From positions 313,399 through 377,398 of the forward strand of contig BGKB01000030.1 in NCBI GenBank assembly GCA_003116975.1: a DNA stretch of 64,000 nt. Reading direction: 5' to 3'. A program made the translations under genes and the position numbers. This DNA is from Aurantiochytrium sp. KH105. Lineage: Eukaryota > Sar > Bigyra > Thraustochytrida > Thraustochytriidae. Positions 1 to 9,624 of the stretch are shown one piece after another; position 1 is the stretch's first letter; each line of letters opens with the position of its first letter. A model generated the notes under the pieces. It was given only the letters and a program-made list of their open reading frames with translations, did no database searches and was not told the DNA's origin.

Positions 1-41
1 AAGACCGCGACCAGGACCGCCACCGCCCGCGTCGCGCGCAT
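1..41 (-). CDS. 5' end of a paralogue of the neighbouring FG-GAP/ephrin-like gene (partial)
   Basis: Reading the minus strand from position 41 gives an ATG followed by 12 more codons that run off the window: M-R-A-T-R-A-V-A-V-L-V-A-V. The gene starting at 6220 begins [13 protein letters not shown], so both encode the same type of signal peptide. The roughly 160 bases upstream of the two starts are also nearly identical. What is seen is a shared start codon, leader and upstream block. What is inferred is a tandem, same-strand gene duplication whose second copy lies left of the window. Whether the rest of the copy is intact cannot be told from here. Confidence 0.72.
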   Translation of the reverse strand, partial: MRATRAVAVLVAV

Positions 42-517
42 TCTTCACCTCGCTCTCGATCTCCGTGTCTGTCGTGTGCGCCGCCTCGCCTTGGCGCGAA
101 TGCGGTCTGTACTCGAATGCTAAAGTCGACTGCAGAAAGCGCGTGCAAGTCTTGCAATGGAATTACGTGATTCAAAGGGAAGTCCACCGAGACCTTCCCT
201 ACACTGACGAAGTGCGCGCGGCCGGAAATTATAGAGCACAATTGTTGGCCTCGACTAAACAGTGCCACATCTGATACACGCGCCAGCCCGTACGCTGAGA
301 GAAGCGCCTTTGCCTCGAGATATGTTCCGCATGGTTTCTGGTGCGGACTTTCGAGTGAGAGGAAAAGGGCACTTCCACATGAATGAAGCGGTGATGTGAA
401 AGCTTATACTGAATTATACAGCAGAACAAAAATAAACAGTTCTGTAGATCAGGATCAGTGCGCCCTCGCCAGTCAGTCTCATTTTTGAATCGGACCAAGA
501 CATGATACACATTATCG
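42..517. promoter_or_regulatory. Intergenic region with duplicated promoter block (42 to about 205)
   Basis: The stretch from 42 to about 205 is the presumed promoter/5' UTR of the partial paralogue and aligns with 6221 to about 6366 upstream of the second gene. Blocks around 'gctaaagtcga' and 'atggaattacgtgattcaaa' are almost unchanged. The remainder (about 206-517) is the 3' flank of the gene ending at 518 and is visibly more AT-rich. I see no gene there. Confidence 0.6.
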
Positions 518-3500
518 TTACGTTCTCGAAAGACTAAACGCAGCACGCGGATGAGACTCTGCATCTTCAGAACCTTGCTCTTCACACACGGATGCTTCTC
601 GTGCTTCCGGGCTGTTCGGCGGAACAATGGTCACGAGGCCATCGCTTGACCCGGTCAAAATGAGCTTGAGCGAGGGTGTCTTCTTTGAGTCCGGATTAGA
701 GTCAACCGCTCGACTTTCTTTCCGCGCGTCCTCCACATCGCTCGCGTTTCCATCGACATCATCTTGATCTCGCACACCAGCAAGAGTGCTGCCCAGAAGA
801 GTTGTCAAAACGAACGCGACAAGCTCGAGTGAGCAGATCCACACCACGACAGGTGATGTCGTGGTGGGCGTGATTAAACTCACCCCTGTCAGCGAGTTCA
901 CACCAAGAGCCAAAGCGACAAGCAGCACTTGCGAGATGATCTCGAAACACTCATCGTCCGCACGCGCATATGGCTTGAAGTAGAGAAGAACACACAAGAA
1001 GAAGACGCTTGACGCGATCAGGTAGTTTGACGCCAGTCGAAAGCTCGCGAGTAGCATCAGCAGAAACCCAGAGGTCAGCATCAAACGACGGATGAGCTCC
1101 AGACATGCATACCATCCGAGTCCGCTTCGATACTTGCGCTGCACACAGCGTGCCGCAGTCATCAACACCCCTCGCCATCCGCGTGCTTTCGAAATTTTTT
1201 CACCAAACCTCCGCTCCATGTGAATGCCAGCTGCCAAAAGTAACACCACACCCACCGGATACACGCCGATCATCGCACCTGCGTATACACCCATCGTTCG
1301 ACTTACATCGCTGTCAAAGTTGATCCTCGGGTCGCGCTGAAGCACCCGCAAAGGCCGCGGATCAGGATTGCCATCTGCATCGCGCTCATAGTAGCTGATG
1401 GAGTCGTACACGAAGACAGACAGAATCGTCGCCGAGATGCCAGGGTACATTAGAACGATGACCTCTGTGAACACACGCACTGCAAGATCACGGACCAAGT
1501 CTCGGCTCAGTCCCATACATTTGCATATCAACACTGTCACAATCAGCCCCAGCGCGCACAGCATTGGCCACACAGTGACCACAATGACTATTACGTAGTA
1601 GTTCACCTCTGCAACGCAGCCCATCGTGAAGACATGAAGAAGTGTACCGACATTGGCATTTACAATCGCCGTCACAGCAGTCCCACCGTAGCTGATCATG
1701 CCCACAATAGTGCCAATCTCGAGAACGATCTGCGCAAATTTGAGAAAAATTAGCGCCTTCCCGCGACTTGCTGCCACAAATCGCTGCAAGAACGAGCCCG
1801 GGGAGCCAGAAGCGCGAGTGCATGATCCGATGCAAGATACGACCGTGCACGAAAAGCAACGCTGCTTTGTCTTTGCTTCTGTAGCGGCTCGCTGTCTTGC
1901 GATTGACGTAGAGATCACAAAGATCGCAGGAGCCAGCGTCAAGATGAGCACGATACTCGCCCATGCAACAGCCTTGGCCATGTCCTGCGACTTTCGAGCA
2001 GAGCCGCACTCGCGGCATCGTGAGCGTCCGTCGAGCGCAAAGCCGTCCTCGCAGCTCGCGCAGAGCGTGCCGATATGATGTGGCGAGCAGTATGGGTCCT
2101 GAGGTGAAGTCGACGCTGCGCTGGACCGTTTCAACGCCGTCGGTTCGCAGAATACAGGCTCCGGGCAGGCTCGCACGTCCAAGCTCGTGTTGGCAATGCG
2201 CCAGTAGTGCTGCTTGATGGGCAGCATCTCGATCACAAGGCCTTCTTTGCTGCAGTTCGCGCCGACGCGGAGTTTCTCATAGCTGTCGCAACTCAGCGCA
2301 GACGTCTCGTTTCCGCTGACAACATATCCAATACCGGCCACGCAATCGACCAGCGAGGTAGCTCCTGTTGATGCGGTGCTGTCTCGATCTGCAGGACACG
2401 GATAGCAGGCCGCTGCCGTGATATCCTGACGAAAGTAGCCTCGAGGACAAGGAACGCAGGATTGGGCATTGGAGTCGCGCTCGTAGCCAAGCTCGCAATG
2501 TTCCGGCTCACACGAAGTTTGCCCAGATGAAAACGTGGTCAAGCCTTCGGGGCACGACGTACATGGCTCAGTTCCGGCACTCGACTTGTTGTGGCCGAGC
2601 CTACATTCTCGGCAGACGCTGCTGGTCGTATCGAGCTCGAAGCCAGGACCACAGGTGCAGGCGTCTTCGTGCAACTCGAACGTCGTTTGACATTCGCACT
2701 GCACCTTGCTGATGGCACCAGGCTCAGTTGTGTCAGACCAGTCCGGACATGGAGTGCAAGGGTCAAGGCCATAAGAGGCTTTATAAAACCCTCGCGAGCA
2801 TGACTCACATGTTGTTGTATTTGCTTTGAAGGTGGTGCCCGGAGCGCATGCGCATTCACCCGTCTGCTCCTCGTTTACACTGAAGGGGTCGTGCACAAAG
2901 GTGTCGGTGCAAACGCACTGAGACAAAAGGCTGGCTCCACTGCTCCCGGTGTCAGTCCTCTCTGGACATGGCGTGCATGCATCAAGACCATAGGACGATT
3001 TGAAGGTCCCGCGCGAGCATGACTCGCATGTCGTTGTTTCAGCGTTATAGGTTGTGCCAGGAGCGCATGTACAATCTCCCGCCTGTTTCTCGTCGGAGCT
3101 GGATGGACCGCGAACGAAAGTGCTTGTACACGTGCACTGAGACAAGAGACTAGCACCACTTTTCTCAGTGTCGGTTCCCTCCGGACATGCTGTACATAAA
3201 TCAAGGCCATAAGACGATTTGTAGGTCCCGCGCGAGCATGACTTGCAAGTCATCGTTTCAGCGTTCAAGGTGGTGCCAGGAGCGCATGTACAATCGCCCG
3301 TCTGGTCCTCATTGGAGCTGGAGGGACTACGCACAAAGGTGCTGGTGCAAGCACATTGTGACAAAATGCTGGCTCCACTAATGTCAGTGTCGGTTCTGTC
3401 CGGACATGCAGTGCAGATTTGCAAGCCAAAAGAACTTTTGTACGTGCCTGGAGAGCAGGGCTCACAGTCTTGACTCTCATCACCAAGATAGAAACCTGGC

Positions 3501-6220
3501 GGGCAGGTGCACGCTTTGTCCGCAGAGCTCGTGTCAGGCTCGAAGTCACCTTGACACTCGCATTGTGATACGTCTGTAGCTCCAGTGACTGTCGTGACCA
3601 TTCGGTCAGGACACGCTACACATGCATCGAGTCCAAGCGTTGATTTGTAAAAACCTCGTGAACATGGTTCACAGGTGTCCAAATTGGTATTGTATGACGT
3701 GCCAGCTGGGCAAGTGCAAGAATAAGACTCGTCCATTTCAAACGGTGAAAGGCACACGCATGCGTCGATGCTCGGATAGAATGGATGGATGAACGATCCT
3801 GGCTGAAGGCTGGTCGTAGACCGTGCTGGACAGGTGCTTGCACAGTCAGGGCCGTAGCGACCTGGGGCGCATTGCTCGCACGCGACACCTTGGAACTGAG
3901 AAGAACAAACGCAGGCCCCTGCTGCGAATGCTGCCCCAGAAAGCCCCTGGGCATGCTGAGCAAGAAGGAAAATATCAGATGTGTCTGCATTCTCGCTGGA
4001 AGCGCATGTGCCACGTCCACCTGAACACTGAGACGCACAGTCTGTGGCTGTGTTGATGATTGGGATAAACCTTGGAGGATCCCACGTGACGATGTCAAGG
4101 TCGCCATCGCCATCGAGATCCGCCACAGCGACAATGGCTGCGTTAGGGAATTCTGTCGTTGAAGGGAGACTGACTTCCATGAAGCTTTCATTGTTGATGT
4201 TCCTCAAGATTCGGAGTTTTTCTGTCGTCGGCTTGCTTGTCATGGACACGACCGCTTCTGCGTGGTTGTCATTGTCGAAGTCTGCGAAAACTAGGCTTCC
4301 AGCAGTATTAAAAAAGAAATCGCTGCCTTCAGCATTGGCGAACAATCCGAAACGACTGTTCGCCTCCTGATTGTGCACATACGTATCTCGCACGTAAAAT
4401 CCTCCGATGTTCCATACGACAAAGAATGCATAAAGTTCACCAGGTATTGCGTATCCGAGGGTAATATAATAAGTGTAGAAAGTATCGTCTTCAAGAGGCC
4501 GGAATGGATGTTGGTGATCTGGAACCTGGATGAAGTTGCCTTCGTCATTTTCGAATAACCGAACGGCAAGATTAACATCCCCAGATGGCCCAGTCAAGAC
4601 CATGTCGAGGTCACCGTCGTTGTCAAGATCCACAAAAAATGCAGCAGACTTACGTTCATCCTCAAGACGAGATATATCGCCCAGTTCGAAAAATTCTGCG
4701 GGTGACCCATGAGAAGAAGCAGCTGCTCCTTTCACAAGGATGAATCTCTGGTAGTCCTCATTTCGGATGAATGTCATGACTCCATGTGTATCGTTGAAAT
4801 TCCGAACGCAAATCACGTCCGAGTCCCCATCGTTATCATAGTCCACAAAATTCACTGAGGCGCTGCTCAGACAATGGTTGAGGCCCCAAGGCTCGAGATA
4901 GCTATCTATACTTTCATCGTTAACAAGAGAAAACGACGCGAGATAGGAAGCCGTACGAGCAAAATACCAGACCTGCTCTTTACCGCGGATGAAGATCTCA
5001 TCACGACCCTTTCCAAAGATATCGGCAACAAGAAAGGAGGTTGCGCACTCTTTTACCACAGGCTCCGAGCAAGTTGGGAGGCCCACAACAGTATAGACTC
5101 GCTCAGAATTCTCAGGTGCAGAGAATCGAGGCCAGGAAGGCCTGCCCACATTGAGCAAGAGCTGGACTCCATTTTCATCCAGCACAAACACATCAATAAG
5201 GCCATCTCCGTCGATATCACTTAAGGCAATGTCGAGCACTCGTGATTCTGTTGGCACCGACATTTGAAAGCCTTTCTCCCACTTCTGACGGTCCGGCGAA
5301 CCAACATTTGGCCAAAAGTGAATCTCACCCGAGGCAAGGACCAAGACCAGGTCGTTCAGCCCGTCACCTGTAAAGTCAGATACCTGAACGCGCAGAACCG
5401 GCTCGGTGTTGTCTCCTGCTACAACGCCAACATCACCAAGCGCAAAGGTAGCTTCGTCTTTCTCTTCTAAAAGGATGGCGTACCCATCACCCTCGAAGTC
5501 GGGAGTTTGGAAGAAGCGAAGCGTATTGGTAGACCCTTTGACGCAGGGTATGATCCAGTCTGGCTCGCCGTCGCCATCGATATCGGCGAACGTATGCGAA
5601 GACCGACAATCGGACAGGGGGTTCGCGTCGCTATTCCATGAAATTCGTTTCTGTTTTCCATAGTCAAACGCATCACTTTCGTGATCGAGCACATAGCTAA
5701 GCATCTCAGTCGAATCCTCGATTGTAAGCAGGACTGCGTTGCCATTGCGGATGAGCAGTGACACAACTCCATTCTTACCGCCATATATGATATCGCCAGA
5801 TTGAACAAGGTTCCCAAAGGCGTCTGTTTCAGTTCTGGTGAATTGCACGACGCCTTGGAACCTGCAAGGTCCCTGCGCGGTGGCATTTACGTGTCCGTCG
5901 AAACACGCGCCGCACGTCTCCTCGTTGGGACCCTCTTCCCGATGAAGCGCGCTGCAGTCTGGCTTTGGGCGAACACATGCATTCTCTTCCACGAGGCATG
6001 TCCAGTCGCTGCTCACAGGCGTCAGCACCGTGCCGTCCTGCTCGTGACACCGCGCCAGGATCGGCTGCTCGCCCTCGCCGCAGTCCGGGTCGCGCTCGCC
6101 ACAGCCGCAATCGCAGCCATCTCCGCTGCCTTGCCTCGCTTCATCGCACGTCCACGCTGCTTCGCACACGAAGGCGATCAAAAACGCGACCAGGGCCGTC
6201 GCCGCCCGCGTCGCGCGCAT
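518..6220 (-). CDS. Large secreted/multi-pass membrane protein with FG-GAP repeats and ephrin-receptor-like Cys-rich repeats
   Basis: A 1,900-residue open frame without introns. It opens with a signal peptide (residues 1-22) and a Cys-rich knot containing [14 protein letters not shown]. Residues about 200-750 hold about seven FG-GAP/VCBS calcium-binding-loop motifs (for example [36 protein letters not shown]), the type found in integrin-like beta-propellers. An EGF-like patch follows near 760. Residues about 835-1300 are tandem ephrin-receptor-like (GCC2/GCC3-type) repeats of about 73 residues with the pattern [19 protein letters not shown]. From about 1410 to 1810 there are eight or nine hydrophobic segments, then an acidic, serine-rich cytoplasmic tail. 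Expected role is a cell-surface adhesion or sensory protein; no ligand can be named. The start is supported by the signal peptide and by the identical start in the paralogue at position 41. Family-level function remains unknown. Confidence 0.9.
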   Translation of the reverse strand: MRATRAATALVAFLIAFVCEAAWTCDEARQGSGDGCDCGCGERDPDCGEGEQPILARCHEQDGTVLTPVSSDWTCLVEENACVRPKPDCSALHREEGPNEETCGACFDGHVNATAQGPCRFQGVVQFTRTETDAFGNLVQSGDIIYGGKNGVVSLLIRNGNAVLLTIEDSTEMLSYVLDHESDAFDYGKQKRISWNSDANPLSDCRSSHTFADIDGDGEPDWIIPCVKGSTNTLRFFQTPDFEGDGYAILLEEKDEATFALGDVGVVAGDNTEPVLRVQVSDFTGDGLNDLVLVLASGEIHFWPNVGSPDRQKWEKGFQMSVPTESRVLDIALSDIDGDGLIDVFVLDENGVQLLLNVGRPSWPRFSAPENSERVYTVVGLPTCSEPVVKECATSFLVADIFGKGRDEIFIRGKEQVWYFARTASYLASFSLVNDESIDSYLEPWGLNHCLSSASVNFVDYDNDGDSDVICVRNFNDTHGVMTFIRNEDYQRFILVKGAAASSHGSPAEFFELGDISRLEDERKSAAFFVDLDNDGDLDMVLTGPSGDVNLAVRLFENDEGNFIQVPDHQHPFRPLEDDTFYTYYITLGYAIPGELYAFFVVWNIGGFYVRDTYVHNQEANSRFGLFANAEGSDFFFNTAGSLVFADFDNDNHAEAVVSMTSKPTTEKLRILRNINNESFMEVSLPSTTEFPNAAIVAVADLDGDGDLDIVTWDPPRFIPIINTATDCASQCSGGRGTCASSENADTSDIFLLAQHAQGLSGAAFAAGACVCSSQFQGVACEQCAPGRYGPDCASTCPARSTTSLQPGSFIHPFYPSIDACVCLSPFEMDESYSCTCPAGTSYNTNLDTCEPCSRGFYKSTLGLDACVACPDRMVTTVTGATDVSQCECQGDFEPDTSSADKACTCPPGFYLGDESQDCEPCSPGTYKSSFGLQICTACPDRTDTDISGASILSQCACTSTFVRSPSSSNEDQTGDCTCAPGTTLNAETMTCKSCSRGTYKSSYGLDLCTACPEGTDTEKSGASLLSQCTCTSTFVRGPSSSDEKQAGDCTCAPGTTYNAETTTCESCSRGTFKSSYGLDACTPCPERTDTGSSGASLLSQCVCTDTFVHDPFSVNEEQTGECACAPGTTFKANTTTCESCSRGFYKASYGLDPCTPCPDWSDTTEPGAISKVQCECQTTFELHEDACTCGPGFELDTTSSVCRECRLGHNKSSAGTEPCTSCPEGLTTFSSGQTSCEPEHCELGYERDSNAQSCVPCPRGYFRQDITAAACYPCPADRDSTASTGATSLVDCVAGIGYVVSGNETSALSCDSYEKLRVGANCSKEGLVIEMLPIKQHYWRIANTSLDVRACPEPVFCEPTALKRSSAASTSPQDPYCSPHHIGTLCASCEDGFALDGRSRCRECGSARKSQDMAKAVAWASIVLILTLAPAIFVISTSIARQRAATEAKTKQRCFSCTVVSCIGSCTRASGSPGSFLQRFVAASRGKALIFLKFAQIVLEIGTIVGMISYGGTAVTAIVNANVGTLLHVFTMGCVAEVNYYVIVIVVTVWPMLCALGLIVTVLICKCMGLSRDLVRDLAVRVFTEVIVLMYPGISATILSVFVYDSISYYERDADGNPDPRPLRVLQRDPRINFDSDVSRTMGVYAGAMIGVYPVGVVLLLAAGIHMERRFGEKISKARGWRGVLMTAARCVQRKYRSGLGWYACLELIRRLMLTSGFLLMLLASFRLASNYLIASSVFFLCVLLYFKPYARADDECFEIISQVLLVALALGVNSLTGVSLITPTTTSPVVVWICSLELVAFVLTTLLGSTLAGVRDQDDVDGNASDVEDARKESRAVDSNPDSKKTPSLKLILTGSSDGLVTIVPPNSPEAREASVCEEQGSEDAESHPRAAFSLSRT
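2520..3720 (-). repeat. Tandem DNA repeat of about 219 bases encoding the ephrin-like modules
   Basis: Inside the FG-GAP/ephrin-like gene, near-identical units recur about every 219 bases (for example around 3010 and 3232). They encode repeats containing CAPGTT, SCSRGT and GASLLSQC. The middle units are far more alike than the flanking ones, which suggests recent unequal exchange or gene conversion. The number of copies may vary between strains. Confidence 0.75.
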
Positions 6221-6574
6221 TGTTCACCTCGCTCTCGATCTCCGCGTCTGTCGTGTGCGCCGCCTCGCCTTGGCGTTCCGTGCGCCTGTACTCAAATGCT
6301 AAAGTCGATTGCGGAAAGCGGGTGCAAGTCTTGCCATGGAATTACGTGATTCAAAAGAGAAGTCCCGGAAGATCGCGCGCACCGAAACATCAGCTTCTGG
6401 TGAACAATACATCTTGCTGGCTATGAAAACTTGGACGCCAATTTCATTGTAATAGCGTCCGTTTGCTTGTGTAAGACAATAGAGAAGTGCTATCGAATGT
6501 AGAATGTATAACAAGAGAAAAGAAAAAGGTCCCGAAATTTCCCCAATGTTAATCAGATTTGGCGAAAGTCTTCT
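6221..6574. promoter_or_regulatory. Intergenic region with the second copy of the duplicated promoter block
   Basis: Positions 6221 to about 6366 match 42 to about 205, running from the 'tcacctcgctctcgatctcc' segment next to the ATG to the block 'ggaattacgtgattcaaa'. Beyond that the similarity fades. The rest is the 3' flank of the GH3 gene that ends at 6575. No TATA element is obvious on the minus strand. Confidence 0.6.
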
Positions 6575-9136
6575 TTATTTGTATGGAAAATCGACAGGGA
6601 TGGAGGCAGCCGCCAGAAATGCTTCCGCAGAAGACTCAAATGCAAGGGGATCAGAGCCTTGGAGTTCCAAGGTCCAGGGGTCGTGACCATTATCGAGGGA
6701 ACGAGCCGCAGTATCATTCGTGCCTGGGTACAAGACCAAATCGCGTTTGAGGAGAATAGAAACTTCAAACGATTCCGTGTCGCCCGGGGCAAGAACGCCA
6801 GTGCGATGGAAAGTGTGTAACTTGCGAATAAGATCACCGTGGATCCCCGCATCTGCGGCGCTCCTTGGTGGGCGCAGATAGGCAAGAGACACATGCGCTC
6901 CAGCGTGACGACCCGTATTATGTACTTTGACAGTGAAGCAAGCGCTGTGCTTGGACTGCAGCTCGAATGGCCTGATCTCGTACGCGAACGTAGTGTATGA
7001 AAGGCCGTGGCCAAAAGGCAAGACTACAGGGCCCTTGTAAAAGCGATACGTACGCCCAGGGAAATCCTCCTCATCAGAAGGGTGCATGTCCATGCGGTCC
7101 ATGGGGACGCTTGAAATAAAAGACTCGGGATAAAAGGTCTGCGTGAGTCGACCGCTTGGGTTATTATCGCCAAAAACTGTCTCAGCGACCGCTGTCCCAC
7201 CCGACTGCCCAGGATACCCTGCCCACAGCACAGCGCCAACATGCTCGTCGGACAGAGTACTTGATAAGTCGATTGCGCCGCCGGCAACCACAACCACGAT
7301 CACGGGCGGTTTACCAGCAACGCGCGCAGCGCGCGCAACCCGTTTAACAAGCTCCTCTTGACGGCCGGGTAGACGAAGAGAGGTGCGGTCAAGGCCCTCG
7401 GCCTCCTGATCTTGGCCAATTCCAATCGCCAAAATTGTCTGCGCTGCCTGGCCTGCAGCCTCAACCGCAACATTAAAATCATGGTCATCTTGGTGCTCTT
7501 TGGTCACAGACGAGTCCAACGCGCATCCTTGAAAGACTTGCAGAGATTTGGCGTAAGCGTGGAGACCGTCTTCGATAGATACAAGAAAAGGGGCAACACC
7601 AAAGTAATTGCCCTGCAATGCTTTCGTGGAAGTTGCGTGCGGTCCAATGAGCGCCACAACGTCAGCCTTGGCCAGCGCGCGAGAGTCCAGAGGAAGTGCA
7701 TTTTGGGCATTTTTCAAAAGAATCATGCCTTGACGAGCGGCTTCGAGCGCCAGTGTTCGGTGCGCTGGGGTATCGATGGCCTCGGGGCCGATTCGTCGGA
7801 ATGGTTGCAGCTCATCGGCGTCGAAAATGCCGAGCCGAATTTGGACTTGAAAGAGATTTAGCAGCGCACGATCCACGAGATCTTCGGGCACCACTCCTTC
7901 TTGAACAGCGGCAACAAGATGTTGCGGAAGAAAGCCGCCACAGTCGATATCGACCTGTGCACGGAGCGTGTCGCTGACAATCTCCTCCTCTGTGTGATTC
8001 TGAAAGTGGAATTTATAGAACAAATTGTCCACGGCGCCACAATCGCCAGTAATGTAGCCCTGAAAACCCCACTTTTTGCGAGCAAGCTCGTCCATTAAAT
8101 TGCCGTTCACGCACGAAGGCACGCCGTTCATTGCATTGTAGCTACACATGAGCGCACTCACGCGTCCGTCCTTGACGCACCTCTCAAACGCAGGAAGATA
8201 TGTCTCGTGCAGATCTCGTGGAGACACGACCCCATTAAAGCTGAAACGATCATGCCCGTGCCAGTTCTCGATGCTATATGCTGCAAAGTGCTTGCAGCAC
8301 GCCGAATTCTTGAGTCGCGAGGGATCTGCCTCGTCCTCTTGAAAAGCGCGTACAAAATCTGCAGCGTACTGTCCGTTCACATACGGGTCTTCGCCCGGCG
8401 TTTCCTGGCCTCTGCCCCAACGCGGATCTCGAAACACATTAATGTTGGGTGTCCAATACGTAAGGGAGGCGCGACCGGCATTATTGAACGCTCGAGCTTC
8501 CGTTGAGATAGCTGCCGCGATTTTACGCACAAGTGTGCGATTCAGAGCCGCTGCGGTGGTCAAAACTTGGGGGAAGGAAGTTGCATGAGCGCAAGGTTCG
8601 ACAAACGCCACGCCAGGTGAATCTGCCACCCCATGTAAACCTTCGCTCCACCACTCGTAAAAGCTAATGTTCAGACGTGGTACCTCTTTTGCGTCATTGC
8701 CCATCAAAGAAGCCTTTTCATCTAGACGCAGGGCCTTGACGAGCGTCTGTGCTCGTCCTTCGACACTCAAACTACGATCGCACCATGGAAAAGGTGGCGG
8801 TGCATCCGCAGACGCTGCCAAGCACGGGTTCCACGTCTTGGGATGGCGTTGCTGGACTTGATGCCGATCTGTAGCCTGCTGCACCCCTTCTTTACCAGTG
8901 TTGGCACGAAGATTTTCAGCTCCAGTCCACGAGACTTTGTCCAGGTTCGCGCGAATATCGCTCCCCCCTCCCGCCACAATCGCAAACACCACGATGACGA
9001 CGACCGCCGCGACGCCAACGACCCCCACCCCAAACGTCCTTTTCTCCTCCTCCTCCTCCGCCTTCGCGAGCGGCGTTGGCACCGACGATCGCGGCGACGT
9101 TGGCGGCGCAGCCAGGGGCTCGCGCAGGGCCTGCAT
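6575..9136 (-). CDS. Glycoside hydrolase family 3 beta-xylosidase / alpha-arabinofuranosidase-like, membrane anchored
   Basis: An 853-residue single-exon protein. Residues 1-34 are a short charged tail, and 35-55 form one strongly hydrophobic helix, so the enzyme looks like a type II membrane protein with a luminal or extracellular catalytic part. The GH3 domain starts near residue 116 (PFPWCDRSLS) and contains the plant-BXL-like stretches WWSEGLHGV, TYWTPNINVFRDPRWGRGQE and TPGEDP. Asp365 in YITGDCGAV sits where the GH3 nucleophile is found. The second domain has the EAEGLDRTSLRLPG motif, followed by a fibronectin-III-like C-terminus. Expected activity is release of xylose or arabinose from oligosaccharides or glycoproteins; the exact sugar cannot be decided from sequence. 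It is head-to-head with an HPAT-like glycosyltransferase. GH3 beta-glucosidase is a less likely alternative. Confidence 0.92.
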   Translation of the reverse strand: MQALREPLAAPPTSPRSSVPTPLAKAEEEEEKRTFGVGVVGVAAVVVIVVFAIVAGGGSDIRANLDKVSWTGAENLRANTGKEGVQQATDRHQVQQRHPKTWNPCLAASADAPPPFPWCDRSLSVEGRAQTLVKALRLDEKASLMGNDAKEVPRLNISFYEWWSEGLHGVADSPGVAFVEPCAHATSFPQVLTTAAALNRTLVRKIAAAISTEARAFNNAGRASLTYWTPNINVFRDPRWGRGQETPGEDPYVNGQYAADFVRAFQEDEADPSRLKNSACCKHFAAYSIENWHGHDRFSFNGVVSPRDLHETYLPAFERCVKDGRVSALMCSYNAMNGVPSCVNGNLMDELARKKWGFQGYITGDCGAVDNLFYKFHFQNHTEEEIVSDTLRAQVDIDCGGFLPQHLVAAVQEGVVPEDLVDRALLNLFQVQIRLGIFDADELQPFRRIGPEAIDTPAHRTLALEAARQGMILLKNAQNALPLDSRALAKADVVALIGPHATSTKALQGNYFGVAPFLVSIEDGLHAYAKSLQVFQGCALDSSVTKEHQDDHDFNVAVEAAGQAAQTILAIGIGQDQEAEGLDRTSLRLPGRQEELVKRVARAARVAGKPPVIVVVVAGGAIDLSSTLSDEHVGAVLWAGYPGQSGGTAVAETVFGDNNPSGRLTQTFYPESFISSVPMDRMDMHPSDEEDFPGRTYRFYKGPVVLPFGHGLSYTTFAYEIRPFELQSKHSACFTVKVHNTGRHAGAHVSLAYLRPPRSAADAGIHGDLIRKLHTFHRTGVLAPGDTESFEVSILLKRDLVLYPGTNDTAARSLDNGHDPWTLELQGSDPLAFESSAEAFLAAASIPVDFPYK

Positions 9137-9624
9137 CTCTACTCGCCTCCGCGCGGCGGTCTGCGAGCGAGCGACGCCCCGAGCGAGGCTCGGTTCTGCA
9201 AAGATACTCCGTCCTGTCGCGCCAATGCCGCCTCGGCGAGCGCGCGTGCGGTGGCCAGCCCGCAGCCCGCGCAGCAGGGCCTCGCGAGCGAGCTGGCGTG
9301 CGAGCGAGCGGGCGGCCCCGTTCGGTTCTGCTGCGGCTGCGTGGCGTTGCGTGGCGTGGCGTTGCGCCGGCCGGAGTTGGTCGGCCTATCGCGCAGTCCT
9401 GCGAGCCTAGATGTATCTTCTTTCTCCTGGCAGGGCGCGGCTCGGCGAGCGAGGCGGGGGTCGGTCAACGGCGGCAAACCTCGAACAAGCAGCGCGCGAG
9501 CGGTGCCGTGCCCTCGCGCTGCGCTGCGCCGCGCCGCGTCTGCGTCGCGCATTGCGCTGCGCCGCGCCGCGCCGCGCCGCGCGCTTGCTCCTCGCGCCTC
9601 GCGCAGAGAGGACGCCGGAGGGAG
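9137..9624. promoter_or_regulatory. Shared divergent promoter region (GH3 enzyme / HPAT-like transferase)
   Basis: 488 bases between two outward-facing start codons. The sequence is very GC-rich, with many GCGAGCGAG clusters (about 9164-9320), a GGCGT-type run near 9340-9365 and a GCGCCGC-rich run near 9520-9590. No TATA box is visible. Long open frames here are side effects of the base composition. Confidence 0.55.

Noticed and set aside
9076-9624. N-terminal extension of the HPAT-like gene
   Set aside because: It would overlap the start of the divergent GH3 gene and put about 180 low-complexity residues before the anchor; the ATG at 9625 gives a standard type II topology.
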